Part shown: in pieces, positions 14,282 to 22,947 of the stretch | How positions within the stretch are numbered: position 1 is the stretch's first letter | Layout: each line of letters begins with the position of its first letter | NCBI GenBank assembly: GCA_017650345.1 | Contig: JAGCFB010000006.1 | Location: 1 to 42,420 of the forward strand | Length of the DNA: 42,420 nucleotides | Source: Kiritimatiellia bacterium | Lineage (GTDB): Bacteria > Verrucomicrobiota > Kiritimatiellia > RFP12 > UBA1067 | Direction of reading: 5' to 3' | Notes under the pieces: generated by a model | Databases searched by the model: none | Seen by the model: only the letters and a program-made list of their open reading frames with translations | Told to the model about the DNA's origin: nothing | Program-made: the position numbers and the translations under genes

Positions 14282-14932
14282 ATGAAGCAGGAGAACTGGT
14301 ACGTCAGAAGCGCGGACGGAAGCGTGTACGGTCCGACGGATCGCGCCACGCTCGTCTCGTGGGCCGAGGAAGGGCGCATAGACCCTTCCGGTTTCGTGTC
14401 GAGCGACAGGAAGGAGTGGATCCCCGCGCAGCTCATGTCCGATCTGGAGATGAAGTGGGTCGTCGAGGCGGAGCCGGGCAAGTTCTTCGGTCCGTTCAAC
14501 CGCGCGGCTTTGGTCCGCCTCTCGTCCGCCGGCGAAATCCCGGCCGGCGCGGCGATATACAGGCGACACGAGCTCGCCGTCGATAGGGACCCGGATCCGG
14601 TCGTAGTCGAGAAGGTGGTAGAGAAGGTCGTCGAGAAGCGCGTGGAGGTCCCGGTCGAAAAGATCGTGGAGAAGATCGTCGAGGTGCCGGTAGAGAAGAT
14701 CGTCGAGAAGATCGTAGAGGTCGAGCCTCCGGCGCGCGCGTCGATAGTCGAGCCGGAGATCGTTGAGGCCGTCGCGGTGCGTCCGCCCGAGCCGGCCTTC
14801 GGCGGGATATTCAAGGGCGCGGACAGGTCGAAGATGGCGGCGCTTGAGGCCGCCGCGCGGCGCGAGCTGTTCGCCGCGAAGCGCGGACGCCAGCCCGGGA
14901 TCGGCGCAATGTTTTCAAGGAGGGGTTCATGA
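14282..14932 (+). CDS. Tandem GYF_2-domain protein with VEK repeats (shorter paralogue)
   Basis: The 216-residue product starts with a GYF_2/DUF4339-type domain (NWYVRSADGSVYGP, 5-18; W at 46), followed by a second related half (FFGPFNRAALVRLSSAGEI, about 68-86). Residues 105-150 are a low-complexity repeat of VEK, VVEK and VEVPVEK units, then a short basic C-terminus. GYF_2 domains bind proline-rich or other peptides and are common in bacterial envelope proteins. No signal peptide or membrane segment is visible, so the site of action is unclear. It overlaps its paralogue by ATGA, and the pair is probably one complex. Confidence 0.75.
   Translation: MKQENWYVRSADGSVYGPTDRATLVSWAEEGRIDPSGFVSSDRKEWIPAQLMSDLEMKWVVEAEPGKFFGPFNRAALVRLSSAGEIPAGAAIYRRHELAVDRDPDPVVVEKVVEKVVEKRVEVPVEKIVEKIVEVPVEKIVEKIVEVEPPARASIVEPEIVEAVAVRPPEPAFGGIFKGADRSKMAALEAAARRELFAAKRGRQPGIGAMFSRRGS
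14599..14727 (+). repeat. VEK/VEVPVEK coding repeat in the first GYF gene
   Basis: This stretch encodes residues about 105-148 as a tandem of VVEK, VEVPVEK and IVEK units. The nucleotide copies vary at third positions, so the repeat is kept at the protein level. Confidence 0.8.
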
Positions 14933-16374
14933 GCGAAGCCAACTGGTATCTGAGGACGCAGGACGAGACTTTCGGGCCCGAGACGCGCGAGAAGCTCGTC
15001 GAATGGGCGCAGATGGGGCGCATCCAGCCCGGACAGGAGGTGTCCGACGACAACGTCGTCTGGCGCAAGGTCGAGGACGTTCCGTTCCTGGACATGCGCT
15101 TCTCCATAGACCTCGGCGACGGGAATCCGCGCGGACCCTTCAACAAGGCCGCGGCGGACGCGCTCATCGCATCGGGACGCCTTCCGCCGACGGCGCGCGT
15201 CGTCGAGACGCGCGAGCAGTTCGCCGAGGAGCAGCCGACGGTCGCGGAGCCGGAAGCGCCGGAAGCCGCAGAGGCCTCCGCAGGGCCGGAAGCGCCGGAG
15301 ACGCCGCCCGCTCCGCCGCCGGCCCCCGAGCCGGAGGTCAGGATCGTCGAGAAGGTCGTCGTCAAGGAGGTCCCCGTCGAGGTCGAGAAGATCGTCGAGG
15401 TCGAGAAGATCGTCGAGAAGGAGGTTCCGGTCGAGGTCGAGAAGATCATCGAGAAGCGCGTGGAGGTCCCCGTCGAGGTCGAAAAGGTCGTCGAGAAGGT
15501 AGTCGAGAAGGTTGTGGTGGACGAGAGCCGCGTCAAGGAGCTGGAGCAGCTCGTGGAGGCGGAGCGCCGCCACACGGCGGACCTCCAGGAGCGCATGGAC
15601 GCGGCGCTCAAGGCGTCCGCCGAGCGCGAGGCCGCTGCGCAGCAGAAGCTGGTCGAGCAGGTGAAGGAGGCCTCGGCCCGCGAGGGCAAGCTCCGCGAGC
15701 AGGTCGTCGCGCTGGAGAACGAGCTGAGGAGGCTTCCGCAGACGGCTAGCGAGATAGCGGACGTTCAGGCGGCGATGTATTCGATCATGACCGGCGAGGC
15801 GGAAGAGATCCGCAAGATGCAGGAGCTGGAGCGCGCGGAGATGGACGAGTTCCGCCGCCGCCACCAGGAGCGCGCGGAGCGCATGATGGAGCGCAGGCGC
15901 GACCTGCTCAGGCGCGCTGGCACGAACATCGAGGACATGACCCGCCGAGCGCTCGTGGGGCGTCCGGAGGATCCGCGCACCGCCCAGCTCCGCAAGGAGT
16001 ACACCGAGTTCCAGAAGCTCAGCGAGCGCAAGGCTTGGGAGGCGGAGCGCAAGATCGCCGAGCTGCGCGACCAGCTGAGGCTGCGCGAGACGGAGCAGCT
16101 CAGGGCGAAAGAGGGGATGAAGGACGTCACGCAGCTGCGCGCCGAGGTGCAGGCGCTCCGCGAGAGGCTCCAGCTCCGCGAGAAGGAGCTCATGTCCGAG
16201 CGCCAGCAGATGGAGGCCATGCGCCAGCAGCAGGCCGTGAGCCAGCAGACCCTCATCACGCGCCTCGCCCAGCTTGAGTCGCCCTCGATCGGCACGAGCC
16301 AGACGATGGAGACGAACCAGAGCCGCGAGGCGAAGCTCGTCAAGCTCCCCGGCTGGATGAGGATCGGCAAATGA
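14929..16374 (+). CDS. GYF_2-domain protein with VEK repeats and long coiled coil
   Basis: The 481-residue product opens with the same two-part GYF region as its neighbour (NWYLRTQDETFGPETREKL, then GNPRGPFNKAAADAL). An Ala/Pro-rich linker follows, then VEK/VEVEK repeats (about 139-200). Residues about 200-455 are a long predicted coiled coil rich in Glu, Arg and Gln (RRDLLRRAGTNIEDM, LREKELMSERQQ). Such a protein could be a scaffold or filament-forming partner. There is no membrane segment. It overlaps both neighbours by ATGA, so the operon is translationally coupled. Confidence 0.75.
   Translation: MSEANWYLRTQDETFGPETREKLVEWAQMGRIQPGQEVSDDNVVWRKVEDVPFLDMRFSIDLGDGNPRGPFNKAAADALIASGRLPPTARVVETREQFAEEQPTVAEPEAPEAAEASAGPEAPETPPAPPPAPEPEVRIVEKVVVKEVPVEVEKIVEVEKIVEKEVPVEVEKIIEKRVEVPVEVEKVVEKVVEKVVVDESRVKELEQLVEAERRHTADLQERMDAALKASAEREAAAQQKLVEQVKEASAREGKLREQVVALENELRRLPQTASEIADVQAAMYSIMTGEAEEIRKMQELERAEMDEFRRRHQERAERMMERRRDLLRRAGTNIEDMTRRALVGRPEDPRTAQLRKEYTEFQKLSERKAWEAERKIAELRDQLRLRETEQLRAKEGMKDVTQLRAEVQALRERLQLREKELMSERQQMEAMRQQQAVSQQTLITRLAQLESPSIGTSQTMETNQSREAKLVKLPGWMRIGK
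15343..15528 (+). repeat. VEK/VEVEK coding repeat in the second GYF gene
   Basis: About 60 residues of VEK, VPVEVEK and VVEK units precede the coiled coil. The repeat family is the same as at 14599-14727 but longer, and it again varies mainly at synonymous positions. Confidence 0.75.
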
Positions 16375-17924
16375 CGGCGCTTGCGTCCGCGTTCCTGGCC
16401 CTCGCGGTGACGGTCTGGGACTGTCCGGGGCTTCAGGTGCGCCACGACGCGCTGCGCGGCGAGTTCATCGCCGCGATGGCGAAGGGCGACGCGGACGCCA
16501 TGGAGGACGCGAGCCGCAGGGGAATCGAGCTGATGCCTGACGACCCGACGTGGCGCTACAACCACGCCTGCTCGCTCGCGCGCAGGGGCGAGAGGTCCGC
16601 CGCGCTCGACGAGCTGGACCGCGCGGTGTCGATGGGGTACCGCAGGCCGGACGAGATCGCCGCGGACGCCGACCTCAAGACGCTGTCCACCGACCCGCGC
16701 TTCAAGGACCTCGTGGAGCGCGCGAGAAGGCCCGGATTCGGACTCGACATCGCGGGTCCGCTGGAGTCCGTCCCCGCCATGGGCACGTCCGGGCAGCCGG
16801 TCGCCCTCGGCGCGCAGAACATGAAGTGGAACTTCGACAGGGGCTACTTCGAGGCGGACGTCTCGCTGGACGGGACGGACGCGCCGTTCTCGCGGATGCT
16901 GTACCACAACCTGGACGACAACCATTCGACCCTCGTCGTGACGAACTATCCCGGACTCTCCCGCGTCATGGTCAACAAGGAGGGCGCGGAGAAGGGCGTC
17001 GGACAGAACTATCCGCAGATCCGCTTTCCGTACCCCGTCTTCGGCAACTGCAGCCGGTCCTACACGCGCGGACCCCTCTGGCGCTCGCTGCCGCGCGCGC
17101 TGATGACAGTCGAGTCGCGCCGGCTCTGGGCGATGCACGAGTTCTACATGTCCAACCAGGTGTGGGCGTATCCGGCGGCGTCGGACTACAAGTTCGAGAC
17201 GAACAGCTTCGGCGACGTCTATGCGTCCGTCACCCCCTACTGGATCCTCACCGAGGGCCACAGCTGGACGGACCGTCCGTACCTCGACGCCGCGCTCGAC
17301 GCGGTCAAGGCGATGACGCCTGCGACTAAGGACGACATAGTGAGGCGCGGACTTCTCGCGCCGACGCTGCAGATGCTCCTGCGCAAATCCCTCAAGGGCG
17401 TCCGCGACGAGTCCGACTACCTCACCGCGAAGGCGCATCCCACCGCATTCCCGCCGAACGGCATCGATCGTCCGCGCCTTCGCAAGCTTGCCGCCGCGCT
17501 GCGTCCCGACACCGTGCCGCCGGTCGCGAACATCGTCGGCATCGGCTCGCAGCCTGTCCTTGAGCCGTCGGAGGTTCCAGAGATGCTCTACGCGACGCCG
17601 TGCGCCGCGGCGCTGGTCCTGCGCTCGCCGGACACGCTGCGCTCCTTTGCGATAAGGGCGTCCGGCGGGGCGGAGTACGCGTTCGCCGCTGTCCACGGAC
17701 TCGAAGGCGCGGCGAGGGTCGAGCAGGTCCGTCCGGATTCCGCCATCGTGAAGCTGGACAGGCTCAAGATGACGCCGACGAACCGCGTGGACGTGGCGGT
17801 CTTCGCGCGCAACCCCGGCACGCAGTGGGGCGCGCCCGCCTTCGTCTCGTTCGCGGTCGTCGATCCGTCCGCGCCGTATGCGGACCCGCTGCTCATTCCT
17901 AAGGAGTCGCCGAAGGGCGAGTGA
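16371..17924 (+). CDS. Secreted protein with TPR-like N-terminus, unknown function
   Basis: The product has 517 residues. The start (MTALASAFLALAVTVWDCPG) looks like a signal peptide. Residues about 25-110 read as a TPR-like pair ending in DADLKTLSTDPRFKDLVE, a motif often found after TPRs (TPR end-of-group). The larger C-terminal part (about 130-517) contains LGAQNMKWNFDRGYFEADVSLD and SDYKFETNSFGDVYASVTPYW, suggesting a beta-rich domain; I recognise no family. An exported partner of the GYF proteins is a reasonable guess from the operon, no more. Confidence 0.65.
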   Translation: MTALASAFLALAVTVWDCPGLQVRHDALRGEFIAAMAKGDADAMEDASRRGIELMPDDPTWRYNHACSLARRGERSAALDELDRAVSMGYRRPDEIAADADLKTLSTDPRFKDLVERARRPGFGLDIAGPLESVPAMGTSGQPVALGAQNMKWNFDRGYFEADVSLDGTDAPFSRMLYHNLDDNHSTLVVTNYPGLSRVMVNKEGAEKGVGQNYPQIRFPYPVFGNCSRSYTRGPLWRSLPRALMTVESRRLWAMHEFYMSNQVWAYPAASDYKFETNSFGDVYASVTPYWILTEGHSWTDRPYLDAALDAVKAMTPATKDDIVRRGLLAPTLQMLLRKSLKGVRDESDYLTAKAHPTAFPPNGIDRPRLRKLAAALRPDTVPPVANIVGIGSQPVLEPSEVPEMLYATPCAAALVLRSPDTLRSFAIRASGGAEYAFAAVHGLEGAARVEQVRPDSAIVKLDRLKMTPTNRVDVAVFARNPGTQWGAPAFVSFAVVDPSAPYADPLLIPKESPKGE

Positions 17925-18901
17925 TGCGCTACCTCCTCGCACCGCTCGCCGAGTACACGGACGCCGCGTTCCGCCGCATGTGCCACGAGGGCGGGGCGGA
18001 CCTCACGTACACCGAGATGGTCTCCGCCGCCGCGCTTTTCCACGGAAGCTCCCCGACGCGCCACCTCATGGAGACGATGCCGGGCGAGGGTCCGGTCGCC
18101 TGCCAGATATTCGGCGCGGAGGAGGAAGAGGTCGCCTTCGCCGCGCGCGAGGCGTCCGCCCTGCGCGACGGGGACCGCCGCCGCTTCTGCGAGATAAACC
18201 TCAACGCCGGATGCCCCATGCCGCGGATAATCCGCTCGGGGTGCGGCGCGAAGCTGGTCACGGACCCCGGGCGGGTTTACAGGCTCCTGAAGGCGATGGT
18301 CGGGGCGACGGACCTTCCCGTCACGCTCAAGACGAGGCTGGGTCCGAGGATCGGCGACAACACGGTCTTCGAGCTCCTTGACGCGGCGGAGCGCGCCGGC
18401 GCGAGCGGGATCATCGTCCACGCGCGCTACACGAGCCAGATGCACGGAGGTCCGCTGGGGTACGACGTCCTTGCGAACGTGGTGTCGCGGGCGAAGATCC
18501 CGGTGACGGGGAACGGAAGCATACGGACGGCGGACGACGTCCGCCTCATGTCCGAGACGGGCGTCAAATCGGTGATGATCGGACGCGGGGCGTTCGCGGA
18601 TCCCGCGATCTTTGCGCGGCTCAAGGCGGAGGGGCGCGGAGAGCCGCCGCCGCCCGCGCCGTGGGAGAGGGGTCCGCTCGCGACGCACCTCGAATACCTC
18701 CTCGCCTTCAGGCGGCAGCTTGCTGAGCGGTATCCCGGCGACCATGTCATGTCCGAGGACGCCATCGCGTCCGTCAAGATGCACACGCACTTCATCCACT
18801 ACTTCAAGGGGGTGCCCGGCGCCGCCGCCCTCCGCGCGCGCCTCAACGCCGTCCGCACCCTCGCCGAGGTCCGCGCCATCGTCGCCAGTTGCGCCAAGTA
18901 G
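17924..18901 (+). CDS. dus: tRNA-dihydrouridine synthase
   Basis: The 325-residue flavoenzyme begins LLAPLAEYTDAAFR and has the FMN/active-site block NLNAGCPMPRIIRSGCGAKL with catalytic Cys97, then HARYTSQMHGGPLGY, TGNGSIRTADD and MIGRGAFADP. These define the Dus fold, which reduces uridine to dihydrouridine in tRNA with NADPH. The usual Lys after CPxx is an Arg (CPMPR), a mild departure that could mark a subfamily. TGATG couples it to the upstream gene; a GTG at 17921 would add one codon. The final gene of its operon, it is a housekeeping tail on an otherwise envelope-type operon. Confidence 0.9.
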   Translation: MRYLLAPLAEYTDAAFRRMCHEGGADLTYTEMVSAAALFHGSSPTRHLMETMPGEGPVACQIFGAEEEEVAFAAREASALRDGDRRRFCEINLNAGCPMPRIIRSGCGAKLVTDPGRVYRLLKAMVGATDLPVTLKTRLGPRIGDNTVFELLDAAERAGASGIIVHARYTSQMHGGPLGYDVLANVVSRAKIPVTGNGSIRTADDVRLMSETGVKSVMIGRGAFADPAIFARLKAEGRGEPPPPAPWERGPLATHLEYLLAFRRQLAERYPGDHVMSEDAIASVKMHTHFIHYFKGVPGAAALRARLNAVRTLAEVRAIVASCAK

Positions 18902-18909
18902 GCGCATTT

Positions 18910-18918
18910 TGGTAGAAT
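18910..18918 (+). promoter_or_regulatory. Extended -10 promoter of the 18928 operon, near-leaderless
   Basis: TTTTGGTAGAAT ends 9 nt before ATG 18928. The predicted leader is two or three bases at most. Confidence 0.65.
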
Positions 18919-18927
18919 ATAGGTACT

Positions 18928-19527
18928 ATGACTATAGCAATCTGGGGATTCGCCCTCGGGCTTCCGCTCCTCGCCTTCGGCGCGGTGTCCCTTTTTGCAC
19001 CTCCGGTCGCCCGCCGTTTCGCCGCCTGGTTCGAGTCCTCTCGTGCCGTCGCCGCCGTGATGACGGCCTTCGCGTGGGCGTGGGCGGCGTACGAGATCCA
19101 GATATTCGGCGTCAACATGTTCCGCGAGTTCTTCGTCGGCGTGCCGGTCCTCTGGCAGCTGATGCAGGTCCTGGCGTTCATCTACGACAACTTCTGGTTC
19201 GCTGCGCCGGTGCTCATCTACCTCACCGTCGCCTGGATGCCGAAGAGCCTTGCGGTCCGCGCGCTGACCGGCGTCCTCATGCTGATCCCCGCCGAGCTCT
19301 TCAAGACGACGCGACTCCTCCTGCCGCCGGACGGCTCGTCAATGGTCTTCCTTTTCGTCGTAACCGCATATGCCGGAGCCGTCGTCGGCATGTACGGGAT
19401 GTTCTATCCGTGGAGGCTCGAGAAGGGCCTCGCGGTCGTCCAGCGCACCGATGCCGGCGCGCGCGCCCTTGGCGCGGCGTGCGCGGCGCTGGGCGCGTCA
19501 CTAGCCACAACGGGATGCCTGATATGA
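18928..19527 (+). CDS. Integral membrane protein, unknown function
   Basis: The 199-residue protein has an N-terminal helix (IAIWGFALGLPLLAFGAVSLF) and about four more hydrophobic stretches, including AAVMTAFAWAWAAYEIQIFGV, IYDNFWFAAPVLIYLTVAW and VFLFVVTAYAGAVVGMYGMF. I recognise no family. It is the first gene of a three-gene operon with a 30-residue ORF and a sodium/phosphate cotransporter; the overlaps are of ATGA type, so function linked to the transporter is possible. Its C-terminus ends ATTGCLI. Confidence 0.65.
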   Translation: MTIAIWGFALGLPLLAFGAVSLFAPPVARRFAAWFESSRAVAAVMTAFAWAWAAYEIQIFGVNMFREFFVGVPVLWQLMQVLAFIYDNFWFAAPVLIYLTVAWMPKSLAVRALTGVLMLIPAELFKTTRLLLPPDGSSMVFLFVVTAYAGAVVGMYGMFYPWRLEKGLAVVQRTDAGARALGAACAALGASLATTGCLI

Positions 19528-19616
19528 AGAAACTGATGATCCTTGAAGTCCGCCAAGGGCGTCTGGAGGTCCGTCGAGTACATAGCGGAGTGACGCACGG
19601 GACGCAAGCCGGATGA
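19524..19616 (+). CDS. 30-residue ORF coupled at both ends
   Basis: ATG 19524 overlaps the stop of the membrane-protein gene as ATGA, and its own TGA overlaps the ATG of the Na/Pi cotransporter gene, again as ATGA. The peptide is basic (MKKLMILEVRQGRLEVRR, then a polar tail) and has no membrane segment. The two exact junctions suggest it is translated by coupling, but no homologue is known to me; it might only be a bridge that carries ribosomes to the transporter gene. Confidence 0.45.
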   Translation: MKKLMILEVRQGRLEVRRVHSGVTHGTQAG

Positions 19617-21343
19617 AGGAACTGCTAGAGACTCTCTGCACGATCGTCGGCGGACTGGGGATATTCCTCCTCGGGATGAAGCACCTTTCCGAGGGGCTCC
19701 AGGCGACGGTCGGCGGGAGCCTGCGCAAGTTCATGTCCCACGCCACCGGCCACCGCATCTACGGCGTCGGCACGGGCGTCATTTCCACGATAATCGTCCA
19801 GTCCTCCAGCATCATCACAGTGATGCTGGTGGGCTTCGTGTCGATGGCGCTGATGACGCTTCCGCAGGCGTTCTCGGTCCTCATCGGCGCGAACATCGGC
19901 ACCACGGCGACGGTGTGGATCATGGCGTTCGCACCGAAGCCGCAGATACTCGGACTCTGCGGACTCGCCTTCGGCGGCGTCCTGTACTTCTTCTTCCGCG
20001 GCGACAGGGTCCACAACGCCGGCCTCACCCTGATGGGCCTCGGCCTCGTCTTCCTCGGACTCTTCTTCATGGGCGACGCGATGAGCAGCCTCAAGCCGAC
20101 GCCGGAGATGATCGCCTCGGGGAACGTGAGCCCCTCCGCGCAGAGGGTTCTCGACTTCTTCTCGTCGCTCGATGCATCGACCTTCCCGGGCGCGATCAAG
20201 GTCGCGTTCTGCGCGATGCTCCTCACGGCGGTCATCCAGAGCTCCGCCGCGACGATCCTCATCGCCATGACTCTCGCGACGACGGGACTCATCAGCTACG
20301 AGGTGGCCGTCGCCGTCCTCTTCGGCGCGAACGTCGGCACGACCGCGACCGGCTGGATCGCGGCAATCGGCGGCACGGCGGACGCGAAGCGCACGGCACT
20401 TTCGCATACGCTTTCCAACTTGATTGGCTCGGTAGTCCTAATGCCGCTGTTCTACGTGTTCTTCGTCAAGCTCGGCGTTTGGCTCTTCCCGGATGTTGTG
20501 ACGGCGAACGCGGACGGGGTGCTCATGACCTCCCACATGAAGCCGATTGCCATAACGGACACGGTGTTCGCGGTCTGCCGCGGGATAATCTTCTTCCCGC
20601 TGGTGCGTCCGTTCTCCCGCTTCATCGAGCGCATCGTCAAGCAGCCCGAGAACGAGAAGCCGCACCTCTCGGCGTTGCGCTTCGGGGCGAAGCTCTCTCC
20701 GGTCATCGCGTGCGACCAGGCGCTTCTCGAGGTCGTCTTCATGAAGGAGAGCAATCTTGAGCTGCTTGTCTGTGCAAGGCAAGTGCTGGCCGGCGAGTCG
20801 GACGAGAAGATCGAGAACCATATCGTCCACCGCGAGGACATCCTCGACAACGTGCAGAAGGAGATAACGGAGTTTCTCGGCGGCATCATGTCCAAGCGCC
20901 TCGCGCAGGACGTGGCGGAGCGCGCGCAGAGGATACTCAGGTTCACGGACGAGTTGGAGAGCGTTTCGGACGAGGCGGCGGCCGTCCTCAAGGCGGTGAA
21001 GCGTCTCAGGAAGCAGAAGCAGGTGATGTCCGCCGTTTCGCGCGAGTTGCTCCTTTCGGTCCACGACCGCGTCGCGGAGTTCGCGGCGAAGGTGACGCCC
21101 TGGATACGCTCTCCGCGTCCGATAATCGATGTCAGGGAGGTGCAGGCGGAGTCCAAGTCGATCCACGAGTTCATCCGCGACTGCCGCAAGGCGCAGCTCG
21201 GGCGCGTCGGTCCGGAGGATCCGGGTTCTGCAATCCGCGTCCTGGCAGAGCTGGACATCATCAACGCCTACGAGCGCATCCGCTCCTACTACCTCAACAT
21301 GGCCGAAACCGTCGCCGGCGGCAAGCGCTTGACGATAACTTGA
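19613..21343 (+). CDS. Na/Pi cotransporter family protein (NptA-like)
   Basis: The 576-residue protein has two inverted-repeat membrane halves with the family's QSSS motifs: IIVQSSSIITVMLVGF and AVIQSSAATILIAMTLA, with GANIGTT and GANVGTT. A C-terminal cytoplasmic domain (about 385-565) resembles PhoU-like helices. These proteins import phosphate with sodium. It is the last gene of its operon. Neither a PhoR/PhoB system nor a pho box is visible here. Confidence 0.9.
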   Translation: MKELLETLCTIVGGLGIFLLGMKHLSEGLQATVGGSLRKFMSHATGHRIYGVGTGVISTIIVQSSSIITVMLVGFVSMALMTLPQAFSVLIGANIGTTATVWIMAFAPKPQILGLCGLAFGGVLYFFFRGDRVHNAGLTLMGLGLVFLGLFFMGDAMSSLKPTPEMIASGNVSPSAQRVLDFFSSLDASTFPGAIKVAFCAMLLTAVIQSSAATILIAMTLATTGLISYEVAVAVLFGANVGTTATGWIAAIGGTADAKRTALSHTLSNLIGSVVLMPLFYVFFVKLGVWLFPDVVTANADGVLMTSHMKPIAITDTVFAVCRGIIFFPLVRPFSRFIERIVKQPENEKPHLSALRFGAKLSPVIACDQALLEVVFMKESNLELLVCARQVLAGESDEKIENHIVHREDILDNVQKEITEFLGGIMSKRLAQDVAERAQRILRFTDELESVSDEAAAVLKAVKRLRKQKQVMSAVSRELLLSVHDRVAEFAAKVTPWIRSPRPIIDVREVQAESKSIHEFIRDCRKAQLGRVGPEDPGSAIRVLAELDIINAYERIRSYYLNMAETVAGGKRLTIT

Positions 21344-21360
21344 TGATAAGGTGCATAATA

Positions 21361-21369
21361 TGATATAAT
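21361..21369 (+). promoter_or_regulatory. Extended -10 promoter of the esterase gene, leaderless
   Basis: TGA-TATAAT ends 6 nt before ATG 21376, which places the A of the start codon exactly at the expected transcription start. Confidence 0.7.
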
Positions 21370-21375
21370 TGTCGC

Positions 21376-22947
21376 ATGAAAAGAATCATTGCGGCTATAG
21401 CCATCGTCGGGCTCGCTTTTGCGGGGAATGCATACGGCAAGACCAGGGTCGCCTGCATCGGCGACTCCATCACGTACGGGTTCGGACTTTCCGACCGCGA
21501 GCGCGAGTCGTATCCCGCCCAGCTCCAGAAGCTCCTCGACGAGCGCTTCCCCGGGAAGTACGAGGTCCGCAACTTCGGCAACTCCGGACGCGGCATCTAC
21601 CTCGACTCGATGCGCGGCAGCGAGAAGCGCGGCTTCCGCCACATGCCGGAGCACAAGGCCGCGCTGGAGTGGAAGCCCGAGATCGTCATCTGCAACCTCG
21701 GCATCAACGACAACGGCGAGTACATCAAAGAGTACTCCGGCGGCAGGCAGCGCGGACAGTTCGTGCACGACTATATGACGCTCCTTGCCGACTATGTCAA
21801 ACAGAGCCCGAGGCCGAAGCTCTATATATGGACGAAGCTTGCGCCGCTCACCGAGGGGCAGAAGTTCCACCGCAGCCCGGAGCCGTTCCTCATGCAGGCG
21901 GACCTCGAGGAGATCGCACACCGCACGCATGCGACAGGAATCGACATGCAGGAGCCTTTCCGCAACTGCATGGACGAGGTGTTCGCGAGAGACAAGATAC
22001 ATCCGAACGCCGAGGGCGCGAAGATCATCGCCGAGACCACGTTCAAGGCTCTCACCGAGCCGCTGGAGCCGCCGGTGGTGCTGCCGCAGGACATCGCCGA
22101 CAAGTGCGAGGTCTGGCTTTGCGCGGGGCAGTCCAATATGCAGCAGGGCTGGGGCTCGTACAACCGCACGCCCGAGGAGAAGGAGCGCGTAGCAAAGGAG
22201 CTCGCCCAGCTCAACAGCGTAGATGTCCGCTTCTGGGACGTGAACGACGGATCCTGGAAGAAGCTGACGCCCCAGAACAGCCTTGAGAAGAGCGCGAACG
22301 GCGTTTCGTTCGCAATCCGCCGCGCGCAGCAAGTCAAGAAGCCGATCTGCATTCTATACGTCGCCAGCGGCGGCGCGCCTACCGAGACGTTCCTCTCCGA
22401 GCAGGTGATGTGCGCCGTCGGACCAGACGGCAAGCCGAAGTACCCCAACCTCTGCAAGATCGCCACCAACCGCCACCAGATCGACCGCAACGACGACTTC
22501 CCGTGCGCTTGGTGCAAGCGCGAGTTCCCGAGACGCAAGGGGAAGGCGGCCGAGGCCGCATGGTGGCCGGTGTCGCTCATGTACGACAGGGGCATCAAGC
22601 GCCTTAGGAATCTGCCGCTCACTGGCATCTACTGGTATCAAGGCGAGTCCAACGCAACAACCAACGTCGCGCCCGATGTGCCGCTTGCCGACGATTACAT
22701 GCTTGAGACGAACCTCGCCATCATCGAGCAGCTTCGCGGCAACCGGAACATTCCCTTCGTGATGATGGGACTGCCCAAGATGAACCGTCCGTGGGATCCC
22801 TACCGCGCCGCGCAGAAGAAGGCCTGCGAGCAGACCGGCGCCATCTACATTGACAGCCTTGCCGCCGGTCTCGGCGACCCGCACGACGTCCACCCCCGCA
22901 ACAAGATTCCCTTCGCAGAGCTTGTCATCAAGGCACTCTCAAAGTGA
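21376..22947 (+). CDS. Secreted two-domain SGNH esterase (GDSL + sialate O-acetylesterase-like)
   Basis: The 523-residue protein has a signal peptide (MKRIIAAIAIVGLAFAGNAYG). The first domain (about 22-228) is an SGNH/GDSL hydrolase: GDSITYG with Ser31, an NLGINDNGEY block and DKIHP (D206, H209). The second domain (about 240-520) is SASA-like, with GQSNM (Ser253), ASGGAPTE, WYQGESN and a terminal DVHPRNK. Two complete catalytic cores in one chain suggest deacetylation of acetylated glycans such as plant xylans or sialylated mucins. It overlaps queE by GTGA although the functions look unrelated. Confidence 0.85.
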   Translation: MKRIIAAIAIVGLAFAGNAYGKTRVACIGDSITYGFGLSDRERESYPAQLQKLLDERFPGKYEVRNFGNSGRGIYLDSMRGSEKRGFRHMPEHKAALEWKPEIVICNLGINDNGEYIKEYSGGRQRGQFVHDYMTLLADYVKQSPRPKLYIWTKLAPLTEGQKFHRSPEPFLMQADLEEIAHRTHATGIDMQEPFRNCMDEVFARDKIHPNAEGAKIIAETTFKALTEPLEPPVVLPQDIADKCEVWLCAGQSNMQQGWGSYNRTPEEKERVAKELAQLNSVDVRFWDVNDGSWKKLTPQNSLEKSANGVSFAIRRAQQVKKPICILYVASGGAPTETFLSEQVMCAVGPDGKPKYPNLCKIATNRHQIDRNDDFPCAWCKREFPRRKGKAAEAAWWPVSLMYDRGIKRLRNLPLTGIYWYQGESNATTNVAPDVPLADDYMLETNLAIIEQLRGNRNIPFVMMGLPKMNRPWDPYRAAQKKACEQTGAIYIDSLAAGLGDPHDVHPRNKIPFAELVIKALSK

